From assembly GCA_002784245.1 (NCBI GenBank), contig PFKL01000197.1, forward strand, positions 1-31,678: 31,678 bases of DNA, read 5' to 3'. Made by a program: the position numbers and the translations under genes. Of the stretch, positions 1 through 6,743 are shown piece after piece. How positions within the stretch are numbered: the stretch's first letter is position 1; each line of letters begins with the position of its first letter. The notes under the pieces are model-generated. The model searched no databases. It was given only the letters and a program-made list of their open reading frames with translations, and was not told the origin of the DNA. This DNA comes from Comamonadaceae bacterium CG_4_10_14_3_um_filter_60_75 (GTDB lineage Bacteria; Pseudomonadota; Gammaproteobacteria; Burkholderiales; Burkholderiaceae_C).

Positions 1-4
1 TTCC

Positions 5-30
5 ATAAGGGCTAGAGGCTTATTTTGTTG
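5..30. repeat. Fragment resembling a dispersed Comamonadaceae repeat
   Basis: The core at 11-26 (GCTAGAGGCTTATTTT) matches 12 of 16 positions with a segment inside the sco gene at 10576-10591 (GCTACAGGCCAATTTA). From memory, similar GCTAGAGGCNNATTTT-type elements are scattered through Comamonadaceae genomes; this was not checked by search. It covers the 3' end of trmL, so the trmL stop codon lies within the element. Confidence 0.35.
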
Positions 31-493
31 ATAAACCAAAGCCGTTTTGTCGCCAGGCTTCAAAGACAGTGACCGCGACCGCGTTGGACAGGTTCAGGCT
101 GCGTTGCCCGGCAACCATGGGCAATTTGATGGTGGCCGAGGGCGCGAACGACTGACGCACCGCGTCACTCAGGCCTTGGGTCTCCGAGCCAAACACCAGG
201 TAGTCACCCGGCTGAAAGTGGCTGGCGAAGACGCTGCGGGTGGCCTTGGTGGTCAGTGCGAACAACTGGTTTGGCGCGGGATTTTCTGTCGCCAGAAACG
301 CCGCCCAATCGGCGTGGCGCTTGACCGTGGCGTACGCGTGGTAATCCAGCCCGGCGCGGCGCATGTGCTTGTCATCCATCGAAAACCCGAGTGGCTCGAC
401 CAGATGCAGCGTGCAGCCGGTGTTGGCCGCCAGGCGGATCACGTTGCCGGTGTTGGGGGGGATTTCGGGCGCGACCAGAACGATATGAAACAT
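20..493 (-). CDS. trmL: tRNA (cytidine/uridine-34 2'-O)-methyltransferase TrmL
   Basis: A 157-residue SPOUT-class methyltransferase that 2'-O-methylates the wobble base of leucine tRNAs in the cytoplasm, using S-adenosylmethionine. The N-terminus MFHIVLVAPEIPPNTGN carries the family's N-terminal Asn-containing motif. The middle has FGSETQGL, and the C-terminus carries RSLNLSNAVAV followed by EAWRQ; these form the knotted cofactor site. The length matches the family. An upstream in-frame Met at 514 would add seven residues that do not resemble the family, so the Met at 493 is preferred. It lies 32 bases downstream of comF on the same strand and may be cotranscribed with it. Confidence 0.93.
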   Translation of the reverse strand: MFHIVLVAPEIPPNTGNVIRLAANTGCTLHLVEPLGFSMDDKHMRRAGLDYHAYATVKRHADWAAFLATENPAPNQLFALTTKATRSVFASHFQPGDYLVFGSETQGLSDAVRQSFAPSATIKLPMVAGQRSLNLSNAVAVTVFEAWRQNGFGLSTK

Positions 494-525
494 GCGCCGA
501 TTGTCGCCGTGCAAACCGGCACTGG

Positions 526-1239
526 CTATTCGGTTCTGGCAAAAACCAGGCCGGTGACCCGGCGTGCGCCTGCGCTTTTGAGCACCCGCGCCGCACTGAA
601 CAGCGACGCCCCGGTGGTCATGACATCGTCCACCAACACCACCGATTTGCCCGCCAGTTCGCCAGCGCGAAGCGGCTCAACCGCAAAGGCGTGGTTCAGC
701 GCCACCAGCCGCTGGGCGCGCTTGAGCGTGTGCTGCGCTGGCGTGTCGACGATCTTCAGCAGCACGTCGGCACGGCTTTTACCGGGTGCCAGGTGCTGTG
801 CCAACAACAGCGCCTGGTTGTAGCCACGCTCTTTGAGGCGATTTGCTGACAGCGGCATCGGCAGCAGCAGGTCCGCCGCCTCCAGCGCATCTTCAACCCA
901 CGGTGTGGCGCGCAGCAACAGCGCGAAACTGCGCACCAGACCCGTCTGGGCGTGGAACTTGTACGACTGGATCAGCGCTGACCAAGGGTAGGCGTAGGCC
1001 ACGGCCGCCAGGCACTGGTCCAGTGGCGGCGGGTCTTTCAGGCAGGCACCACAGCGCTGCCCTGCCATCGGCAGCGGCGCTGCGCAGGTCAGGCAACGGT
1101 TGATGGGTTGGGCAAACCGGTTGACGCAGGCCTCGCATACTGGCGCAGCGGGCCAGGCGTGGCAGACGTGACACTGGCTCGGCAACGGTGCCGTCGTCAA
1201 AAGCCGGTGTGGCAACCCTGATCGCCATACTGTGAACAT
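526..1239 (-). CDS. ComF family amidophosphoribosyltransferase-like protein
   Basis: A 237-residue ComF-type protein. Near the N-terminus are paired cysteines (CHVC, CEAC, CLTC, CGAC) that look like a double zinc ribbon. The C-terminal half is a type I phosphoribosyltransferase fold with the PRPP-binding signature VVLVDDVMTTGAS and the usual LPMPLSANRLKERGYNQA segment. ComF proteins are linked to DNA uptake in naturally competent bacteria, but many family members have no assigned reaction, so the biological role here is uncertain. The open frame extends 59 codons further upstream, but that extension is low-complexity and would overlap the divergent methyltransferase gene, so the Met at 1239 is chosen. 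Confidence 0.88.
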   Translation of the reverse strand: MFTVWRSGLPHRLLTTAPLPSQCHVCHAWPAAPVCEACVNRFAQPINRCLTCAAPLPMAGQRCGACLKDPPPLDQCLAAVAYAYPWSALIQSYKFHAQTGLVRSFALLLRATPWVEDALEAADLLLPMPLSANRLKERGYNQALLLAQHLAPGKSRADVLLKIVDTPAQHTLKRAQRLVALNHAFAVEPLRAGELAGKSVVLVDDVMTTGASLFSAARVLKSAGARRVTGLVFARTE

Positions 1240-1247
1240 GCAATCAA

Positions 1248-1253
1248 TATACT
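1248..1253 (+). promoter_or_regulatory. Possible -10 element (TATACT) of the BioC-like gene
   Basis: TATACT differs from the sigma-70 -10 consensus at one position and lies 23 bases before the Met at 1277. No good -35 hexamer is seen at 16-18 bases upstream. The region is the comF/methyltransferase divergent junction, so promoters for both genes must lie near here or inside the genes. Confidence 0.2.
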
Positions 1254-1276
1254 CTTCCACTTCAGCTGATTTTCCT

Positions 1277-2209
1277 ATGCCGCAACAAGCCACCCCGCCG
1301 ACTGTTGACCCGCTCGCCGCTGCGCACTGGCAGCAGCTGCCCGCGAGCGCGTCACCCTGGCTGCACGAAGAGGTGGCTCGTCGCATGCAGGCGCGCCTGG
1401 ACTGGATCAAGAGCAAGCCCGCCAGCTGGGCGCATTGGGCGCCGTGGCGTGGTGGCTGGCAAAGCCATGCCGTGCTGGCTGACCGCTATCCACAAGCAAG
1501 CTGCATTTTGCTGGAGCCATCAGCTTCTGCCGCGGCACAGGTACGCCAGGCCTTGCATTCACCTTGGTGGAAGCCCAAGACCTGGCGGCAAGGCAAGCCC
1601 CGACTGGTGTCGCGCATTGACAGTCCGGTGCAGATGCTGTGGTCCAACATGGCGCTGCACATGAGCGCCGACCCGCAGGGCCTGATTCAGCAGTGGCACC
1701 AAGGCTTGGCGGTCGATGGATTTTTGATGTTTTCCTGTCTGGGGCCAGACACGCTCACAGAGCTGCGCACGCTGTACCGCGAACGCGGCTGGCCAGCCCC
1801 AGCGCATGAATTCACAGACATGCACGATTGGGGCGACATGCTGGTCTCAGCTGGTTTTGCCGACCCGGTGATGGACATGGAGCGCATCACGCTGAGCTTT
1901 GCCACACCCGAGCGGCTGCTGCAAGAACTGCGTGAACTTGGCCGCAACCTGCACCCGGCGCGCTTTCCCGCCCTGCGCGGACGGCGCTGGCGTCAGCAAT
2001 TGCGCGATGCGCTGTCGGGCGGGCCGTTGCAATTGACGTTTGAGATCATTTACGGCCACGCCGTCAAGCCCGCGCCGCGGCTGACGGTGGCAGCGCACAG
2101 CGAGATCAGTCTGGCCGATATGCGCCAGGCCCTGGTCAAGGGCAGAACGGCTTTACGCGGCGCCGATGCAGCGGCGCTTTCGCTTGGCAAGGAGGCTGGG
2201 CATGAGTGA
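1277..2209 (+). CDS. BioC-like class I SAM methyltransferase, cofactor motif degenerate
   Basis: About 310 residues; resembles Burkholderiales proteins often named malonyl-ACP O-methyltransferase BioC, which would start biotin synthesis by masking malonyl-ACP. The post-I to motif IV part is recognisable (PQASCILLEPS; VQMLWSNMALHMSADPQGLIQQWH; DGFLMFSCLGPDTLTELR), and the C-terminal half has the BioC-type EFTDMHDWGDMLVSAGFADPVMDME stretch in shortened form. However, the usual glycine-rich motif I (DxGCGxG) is replaced by a Trp-rich WAHWAPWRGG segment. Alternative starts exist at 1232 (GTG) and 1238 (ATG); 1277 is preferred because it begins nearer the conserved part. No other biotin genes lie in the window. 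The stop overlaps the next start by 8 bases, suggesting cotranscription into the oxidase operon. Methyltransferase fold likely, substrate uncertain. Confidence 0.7.
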   Translation: MPQQATPPTVDPLAAAHWQQLPASASPWLHEEVARRMQARLDWIKSKPASWAHWAPWRGGWQSHAVLADRYPQASCILLEPSASAAAQVRQALHSPWWKPKTWRQGKPRLVSRIDSPVQMLWSNMALHMSADPQGLIQQWHQGLAVDGFLMFSCLGPDTLTELRTLYRERGWPAPAHEFTDMHDWGDMLVSAGFADPVMDMERITLSFATPERLLQELRELGRNLHPARFPALRGRRWRQQLRDALSGGPLQLTFEIIYGHAVKPAPRLTVAAHSEISLADMRQALVKGRTALRGADAAALSLGKEAGHE

Positions 2210-2429
2210 GTTCAACTTGCGTTGGGGCTTGATGGTGCTTTGCCTGTTTATTTTCGTAATGTCTTTTTCGGCGTTACTGATTGCCTCATGGCGGCACCAT
2301 CGGTCAGAAAAGGTGGGGCGGGGAAACTTTCACCCGGCGTTGTGGGTTGAAATTGCCTGGACGGTGGCCCCCTGCATCATCGTGCTGCTGCTGGTTTGGC
2401 CGACGGCGCGCATCTTCTGGACGCCCTGA
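2202..2429 (+). CDS. Stand-alone CoxII-type transmembrane hairpin protein
   Basis: A 75-residue protein with two membrane helices (about residues 9-29 and 51-72) joined by a basic loop. The second helix carries the signature of subunit II of heme-copper oxidases: WVEIAWTVAP followed by a hydrophobic run and PTAR. There is no CuA domain, so it is only the membrane anchor part of a subunit II. The start at 2202 has a good ribosome site (AAGGAGG) 8 bases upstream and overlaps the end of the BioC-like gene. It lies directly before coxB. It keeps Glu50 of the E-x-x-W-T motif, a residue the full-length CoxB downstream has lost. It may be an accessory or assembly subunit, or a relic of an ancestral coxB. 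No function is established by the sequence. Confidence 0.75.
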   Translation: MSEFNLRWGLMVLCLFIFVMSFSALLIASWRHHRSEKVGRGNFHPALWVEIAWTVAPCIIVLLLVWPTARIFWTP

Positions 2430-2524
2430 AGAGCCGCGCAATACGTCCGGCATTTATTGCCCAGGCATCGGGTTTTCCCCTGCAATTTTTGGGGAATTGA
2501 TAGCCATTCCTAGACTAAAATTGT

Positions 2525-2551
2525 TTGATAAATGTCAAAGGATCGACATTT
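2525..2551 (+). promoter_or_regulatory. Putative FNR/ANR box and overlapping inverted repeat before coxB
   Basis: TTGATAAATGTCAA at 2525-2538 matches the FNR/ANR consensus TTGAT-N4-ATCAA at 9 of 10 positions. Overlapping it, AAATGTC (2530-2536) and GACATTT (2545-2551) form a perfect 7-base inverted repeat with an 8-base spacer. Just upstream is a -10-like TAAAAT (2516-2521) without a convincing -35, and a hairpin TTCCCC/GGGGAA at 2475-2480 and 2491-2496. The box centre is 44 bases before the coxB ATG and close to the ribosome site at 2561, which suits repression better than activation. Binding is inferred from the motif only. Confidence 0.45.
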
Positions 2552-2575
2552 CCATATGTTGAGGACAGTAAAAAC

Positions 2576-3442
2576 ATGCTTCATTTGTACAAATTTACGC
2601 TCGGTTTCTGGGTGATGCTGGCGTCGGTGGCGGCTCAGGCGGGGTACGCGTTCAACTTTCCTGAGCCGGTGACGCCGATCGCCCGTGAAACCTTGCACAT
2701 GCACAACCTGGTCATGGTGGTTATCTTGATCATGTTTTTTGTCGTTTTCGGCATGCTGATCTATTCCTTTCGCACGCACCGCAAAGGCGCGGGCTACAAG
2801 GCCGCGACCTTTACCGGCCCTACCAACCGCAAGCAGTGGCTGTGGGCGTTGGCGCCCTTTGCGTTGCTGTTCGTGATCGACTACGGTGTCTTCGGTATTC
2901 CGGCTTTTCATGCCGTGGTGCTGTACGAAGACACCAAGACCGACGCCGAGCTGGTGGTCAAGGTCACAGGCAGCCAATGGATGTGGCAGTACGAGTTTCC
3001 GGCGGAGGGGGTGAGCTACTCCAGCCGTCTGATCACCCCGCGCGACCAGATCGATAGCGGCGCCGCCAAGGGTGAGCACTACCTGCTGGAAGTGGACAAC
3101 CCGCTGGTGCTGCCAGTGAACAAGAAGGTTCGGTTCATCACCACCTCCAACGACGTGATCCACAGCTGGTGGGTGCCTGCGTTTGGTGTCAAGCGTGACG
3201 CCGTCCCTGGTTTTTTGCGTGAATTCTGGGCCACCGTTGAAAAGACCGGCACCTACCGCGGTCAGTGTTCAGAATTGTGCGGTAAAGAGCACGGCTTTAT
3301 GCCGGTGGTGGTGAATGTCGTCAGCCAAGAGGAATTTGCCACCTGGCTGGCCAGCAAGAAACCAGCCCCGGCGGCGGCCAACGCGGCCGTCGAAGCTGCA
3401 CCCGCCAGCAAAGCAGCTGTCGTGGCCAAAGTGGCCCAATAA
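2576..3442 (+). CDS. coxB: Cytochrome c oxidase subunit II (CuA subunit), divergent
   Basis: A 288-residue subunit II that accepts electrons from cytochrome c. An N-terminal signal-like segment (ending near AAQAG) precedes TM1 (about 45-66) and TM2 (about 88-111). The periplasmic cupredoxin domain has all CuA ligands: His196 in DVIHSWW, and Cys231, Glu233, Cys235, His239 and Met242 in CSELCGKEHGFM. The tryptophan-rich entry patch is GSQWMWQYEF. An Ala/Pro/Lys tail follows residue 262. The start at 2576 follows GAGG at 2561-2564; the frame extends to a TTG at 2525, judged unlikely because it begins inside the regulatory repeat. Oddity: at the start of TM2 the family's E-x-x-W-T is Gln87-W-L-W-A, so the Glu that forms the K-channel mouth in aa3 oxidases is missing, and TM2 has extra charged and aromatic residues. 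Confidence 0.92.
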   Translation: MLHLYKFTLGFWVMLASVAAQAGYAFNFPEPVTPIARETLHMHNLVMVVILIMFFVVFGMLIYSFRTHRKGAGYKAATFTGPTNRKQWLWALAPFALLFVIDYGVFGIPAFHAVVLYEDTKTDAELVVKVTGSQWMWQYEFPAEGVSYSSRLITPRDQIDSGAAKGEHYLLEVDNPLVLPVNKKVRFITTSNDVIHSWWVPAFGVKRDAVPGFLREFWATVEKTGTYRGQCSELCGKEHGFMPVVVNVVSQEEFATWLASKKPAPAAANAAVEAAPASKAAVVAKVAQ

Positions 3443-3483
3443 AACACGTCAAGATTCAAAGTATTCAGTAGAAGGAGTTGGCA

Positions 3484-5088
3484 ATGGCACACGATATGGC
3501 ACATGGCGTCCCCCAGGCGGACTCGCACAGCGGGCACTATTCAGGCGGTTTTGTGCGATGGTTGGAAACGACCAATCACAAAGACATCGGCATCATGTAC
3601 CTGATCTTCGGTGTCGTCATGCTGTTGGTTGGTGGCGCCATGATTTTGACGGTGCGTCTGGAGCTCTTCCAGCCGGGCCTGCAGTTTGTGCAACCTGAAC
3701 TGTTCAACCAGTTGATCACCCTGCACGGGTTGGTCATGGTGTTCGGTTTTGCCATGCCGGCTGCGACAGGCTTGGCAAACTACATGTTGCCGATGATGAT
3801 CGGCGCCCCCGACATGGCCTTGCCGCGCCTGAACAACTGGGGCTTCTGGATTTTGCCGCCAGCAGCCATCATGCTCACACTACCGTTCTTTTTGGGTTTG
3901 ATGGGGGTGGGCCCAGGCGCTGCGGATACCGGTTGGACAATGTATGCGCCACTGTCGATTCAAAGCGGCTGGGGCATGGACTTTGCCATTTTTGCGATTC
4001 ACATGCTCGGCGTGTCGTCCATTCTGGGTTCGATCAATGTGATTGTGACGATTCTCAACATGCGTGCGCCTGGCATGACGCTGATGAAAATGCCGCTGTT
4101 TGCGCACGGTTTTCTGATGACTGCTGTGCTGCTCATCACCATCATGCCGGTGTTTGCCGGCGGTGTGACGATGGTGCTGATGGATCGCCACTTTGACACC
4201 CACTTCTTCAACGCCGCCGGTGGTGGCGACCCGGTGCTGTGGCAGCATATTTTCTGGTTCATGGGTCACCCAGAGGTGTATGTGCTGTTGCTGCCGATCG
4301 CCGGTGCGCTGCCACACGTGTTCTCAGCTTTTGCCCGCAAGCCAATCTATGGCTACAAGGCGCAGGTGTACTCCTTCTGGGCGATTGCTGGCTTGGGCCT
4401 GGTTGTCTGGGCGCACCACATGTTTACCAGCGGCATGTCTTTTGCCAGTCAGATTTACTTCATGTACATCACCATGGCAATCTCATTCCCGCTGGCGGTG
4501 CTGTTCTTCTGCTGGATTGCGACGATCTGGAAAGGCTCGATGAGCTTTGAGACGCCGATGTTGTTTGCCTTGGGCTCACTGGTGCTGTTTGGCTGGGGCG
4601 GTGTGACCGGCTTGGCTCTGTCTGATGTTGCAGCTGACGCGCAGTACCACAATGCTTATTTCATGGTGGCGCATTTTCACTACGCGTTTTATCCTACGGC
4701 GGTGATGGGGGCAATGGCTGCCATCTACTATTGGTTGCCCAAGTGGACGGGGCACATGCTCAATGAAACTCTGGGTCGGTGGCACTTCTGGGTGACGATC
4801 GTTGGCTTTAACCTGACCTTCATTCCGCAGTTCTTTGTTGGCCTGGCTGGTATGCCGCGGCGTATTCCTGACTATCCAATGATGTTTGCCGAATGGAACA
4901 TGCTCTCAAGCATCGGCGCGTTTATTCTGGGCGCTGCGCATTTGATCTTCATCTACAACGTGATTCAAACGGTTCGCGGCGGCAAGAAGGCTGAAGCCAA
5001 GGCATGGGAAGGCGCCGAGGGTCTGGAGTGGACAGTGCCATCGCCCGCGCCGTACCACACCTTTGAAACCCCGCCGGTCATCAAATAA
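3484..5088 (+). CDS. coxA: Cytochrome c oxidase subunit I, A family, lacking K-channel residues
   Basis: A 534-residue, 12-helix subunit I that reduces oxygen to water at the heme a3/CuB centre. Visible ligands: His81 and His399 (heme a), His397 (heme a3), and CuB ligands His262, His311 and His312. Glu264 and Tyr266 stand in GHPEVY, and D-channel residues Asp110 and Asn99, Asn117/118 are kept. The C-terminus (GAEGLEWTVPSPAPYHTF) resembles the Pseudomonas aa3 type. The start at 3484 has GAAGGAG 6 bases upstream. The oddity is the K channel: where relatives have the helix VI serine in G-x-x-S-H, this protein has Pro277. Where they have PTGxK in helix VIII, it reads PLAVLFFCW, with Leu337 and Leu340 in place of Thr and Lys. 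The reading frame is clean on both sides, so this is not a frameshift artefact. Confidence 0.95.
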   Translation: MAHDMAHGVPQADSHSGHYSGGFVRWLETTNHKDIGIMYLIFGVVMLLVGGAMILTVRLELFQPGLQFVQPELFNQLITLHGLVMVFGFAMPAATGLANYMLPMMIGAPDMALPRLNNWGFWILPPAAIMLTLPFFLGLMGVGPGAADTGWTMYAPLSIQSGWGMDFAIFAIHMLGVSSILGSINVIVTILNMRAPGMTLMKMPLFAHGFLMTAVLLITIMPVFAGGVTMVLMDRHFDTHFFNAAGGGDPVLWQHIFWFMGHPEVYVLLLPIAGALPHVFSAFARKPIYGYKAQVYSFWAIAGLGLVVWAHHMFTSGMSFASQIYFMYITMAISFPLAVLFFCWIATIWKGSMSFETPMLFALGSLVLFGWGGVTGLALSDVAADAQYHNAYFMVAHFHYAFYPTAVMGAMAAIYYWLPKWTGHMLNETLGRWHFWVTIVGFNLTFIPQFFVGLAGMPRRIPDYPMMFAEWNMLSSIGAFILGAAHLIFIYNVIQTVRGGKKAEAKAWEGAEGLEWTVPSPAPYHTFETPPVIK

Positions 5089-5103
5089 GCACCGTGACGT
5101 CCA

Positions 5104-5250
5104 ATGGATTCGACTGACATGCAAAAGAACGGTTTTGACGCCAAGGAATGGGACAAGCGCAAGCGCGACAACAAGCGCCTGGGCTACATCTTTGGCGCGA
5201 TTGTGCTGGCGATTTTTCTGGGTTCCATATGGAAATATCGCCCGTTCTAG
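5104..5250 (+). CDS. Small cytochrome oxidase assembly-type membrane protein
   Basis: A 48-residue open frame between coxA and ctaG: a very basic N-terminal half (EWDKRKRDNKRLGY), then one hydrophobic helix (about residues 28-43) and a short tail ending KYRPF. It ends 22 bases inside ctaG in another frame, a typical translational-coupling arrangement. Burkholderiales oxidase operons usually carry such a tiny single-helix protein at this place, annotated as a cytochrome oxidase small assembly protein; this identification is by position and general character. A second in-frame Met at 5119 is an alternative start. Neither start has a strong ribosome site, so translation may depend on readthrough from coxA 15 bases upstream. 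Confidence 0.7.
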   Translation: MDSTDMQKNGFDAKEWDKRKRDNKRLGYIFGAIVLAIFLGSIWKYRPF

Positions 5251-5801
5251 GCCGCGACACCTTGGGTGAGCGCCAGCGCAGCAACACCCGCCTGGCGCTC
5301 AAACTTGGGTTGGTTGCGTTGTTTTTTGTTGGCTTTGGTTTTGCCATGGTGCCGATCTACAACGTGTTTTGCGAGGTTACCGGCCTCAATGGCAAAACCA
5401 ACGATGTCGCTGCGGTTGTTGATAAAAACACCCAGATTGATTATTCGCGCACTGTCAAGGTTGAGTTTTTGAGCCACACGATGCCTGGCAATGGCCTGAG
5501 TTTCAAGCCTGAAGCGTTCACGCTTCGGGTGCATCCCGGCGAAATTTCGCGCATGAATTACACCATCACCAACCACAGCGACAAGGTGTTTGTCGGGCAA
5601 GCCATTCCCAGCGTCACACCAGCAGTTGCGGCGCAGTATTTTGAAAAGCTTGAGTGCTTCTGCTTTAGCCAGCAGACCTTTGCGCCGCATGAGACACGCA
5701 CTATGCCGGTGGTCTATGTCGTTAACCCCAAGCTGGACGCCGACATGGGTACCGTCACACTCTCGTACACATTTTTTGAAGCCGTCAAGGCCAAGAGTTG
5801 A
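5229..5801 (+). CDS. ctaG: Cytochrome c oxidase copper chaperone CtaG/Cox11
   Basis: A 190-residue protein that delivers copper to the CuB site of subunit I. One N-terminal membrane helix (about residues 22-42) is followed by the family signature VPIYNVFCEVTG with Cys48. The periplasmic immunoglobulin-like domain holds the copper motif ECFCF (Cys143, Cys145). The length is normal. The frame is open upstream to 5148, but the Met at 5229 gives the expected start just before the membrane helix and overlaps the small assembly gene by 22 bases. Part of the oxidase operon, 21 bases before coxC. Confidence 0.93.
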   Translation: MEISPVLGRDTLGERQRSNTRLALKLGLVALFFVGFGFAMVPIYNVFCEVTGLNGKTNDVAAVVDKNTQIDYSRTVKVEFLSHTMPGNGLSFKPEAFTLRVHPGEISRMNYTITNHSDKVFVGQAIPSVTPAVAAQYFEKLECFCFSQQTFAPHETRTMPVVYVVNPKLDADMGTVTLSYTFFEAVKAKS

Positions 5802-5822
5802 GCCAAACAAGAGGAAACAACA

Positions 5823-6686
5823 ATGACACACGCCGCAACCGCAGTCGCTCGCGGGCACTACTTTGTGCCCCATGCCAGCCATTACTCCACCTACCTGTCG
5901 GTGGGTATTTTTCTGACGGCCCTGGGCTTCATTTTTCGTCTCAACGGCATACCGGCTGGCTTGTGGAGCATGCTCGCTGGCGCTGCGCTGATCCTGTACG
6001 TGGTGATTGGCTGGTTCGGCCAGATCATCAGCGAGAACATCCGTGGCGTTTACACCAAGTGGGAAGACCGCTCGTACCGGATCGGCATGGTCTGGTTCAT
6101 CTTTTCCGAGGTGATGTTTTTTGCCTGCTTCTTTGGTGCTTTGTACTACATCCGTCGCATTGCGCTGCCCGAGTTGGGTGGCTTTGAAGAGATGTACAGC
6201 CCCTACGGCAAGTTCACCAGTGCCTGGCCCAGTGCCGGTCCGCTGGGCGACCCTTTTTCGCCGATGCACGCCTGGGGCATTCCGGCCATCAACACCATGC
6301 TGCTGCTGACCTCCGGGGCGACGTTGACCTGGGCGCATTGGGGGCTGATCAAGGGCAAGCGGTTCCAGCTGAACTTCGGCCTGCTGCTGACGGTGTTACT
6401 CGGTACCACCTTCATGGGCTTTCAGGTGTTCGAGTACGCGCATGCTTATTCTGAAATGGGTTTGACGTTAGGTGCTGGTGTTTACGGCGCCACCTTTTAC
6501 ATCCTGACAGGTTTCCACGGTTTTCACGTGACCTTGGGCACCATCATGCTGCTGGTGATGCTGGGCCGCGGTCTGAAAGGCCACTTCTCTGAGCACAATC
6601 ACTTTGCCTTTGAGGCAGTGGCCTGGTACTGGCACTTTGTCGACGTGGTCTGGCTGATTTTGTTCGTTTTCGTTTACATCCTTTAA
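5823..6686 (+). CDS. coxC: Cytochrome c oxidase subunit III
   Basis: A 287-residue, seven-helix membrane subunit that stabilises subunit I during turnover. Family features are the FSEVMFFACFF segment with the conserved Glu, AINTMLLLTSGATLTWAHW, the TGFHGFHVTLGT motif, and the C-terminal FEAVAWYWHFVDVVWLILF. The start at 5823 has GAGG 8 bases upstream. It is the last gene before a strong terminator, so the transcription unit from coxB (or from the BioC-like gene) probably ends here. The DUF2970 gene that I recall between ctaG and coxC in many Burkholderiales is absent. Confidence 0.95.
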   Translation: MTHAATAVARGHYFVPHASHYSTYLSVGIFLTALGFIFRLNGIPAGLWSMLAGAALILYVVIGWFGQIISENIRGVYTKWEDRSYRIGMVWFIFSEVMFFACFFGALYYIRRIALPELGGFEEMYSPYGKFTSAWPSAGPLGDPFSPMHAWGIPAINTMLLLTSGATLTWAHWGLIKGKRFQLNFGLLLTVLLGTTFMGFQVFEYAHAYSEMGLTLGAGVYGATFYILTGFHGFHVTLGTIMLLVMLGRGLKGHFSEHNHFAFEAVAWYWHFVDVVWLILFVFVYIL

Positions 6687-6695
6687 GCGGCCGAC

Positions 6696-6732
6696 CACAA
6701 AAAAACCGCGCCAGTTGCGCGGTTTTTTTGTG
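6696..6732. terminator. Strong bidirectional intrinsic terminator
   Basis: Perfect 16-base stem (6696-6711 with 6717-6732) and a 5-base loop CAGTT. The GC-rich top (CCGCGC/GCGCGG) is flanked by A7 on the left and T7 on the right, so it can terminate transcription on both strands. It lies between the convergent coxC and twin-membrane genes, as expected for a shared terminator. Confidence 0.93.
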
Positions 6733-6743
6733 CCAGACGGGAG

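Noticed and set aside
47..823. 258-codon plus-strand open frame
   Set aside because: It lies antisense to trmL and comF, which have clear family motifs; its translation is Arg/Gly/Ala-rich with no recognisable domain, as expected for a shadow frame in high-GC DNA.
4480..4520. Possible frameshift or sequencing error explaining the missing K-channel Lys
   Set aside because: Helix VIII aligns without gaps on both sides (YFMYITMAI before, CWIATIWKGSMSFETPMLFAL after) and the changes are spread over several codons, so no single indel restores the usual motif.
5247..6338. 363-codon minus-strand open frame
   Set aside because: Antisense to ctaG and coxC; no domain, no ribosome site, composition typical of a reverse-strand shadow.
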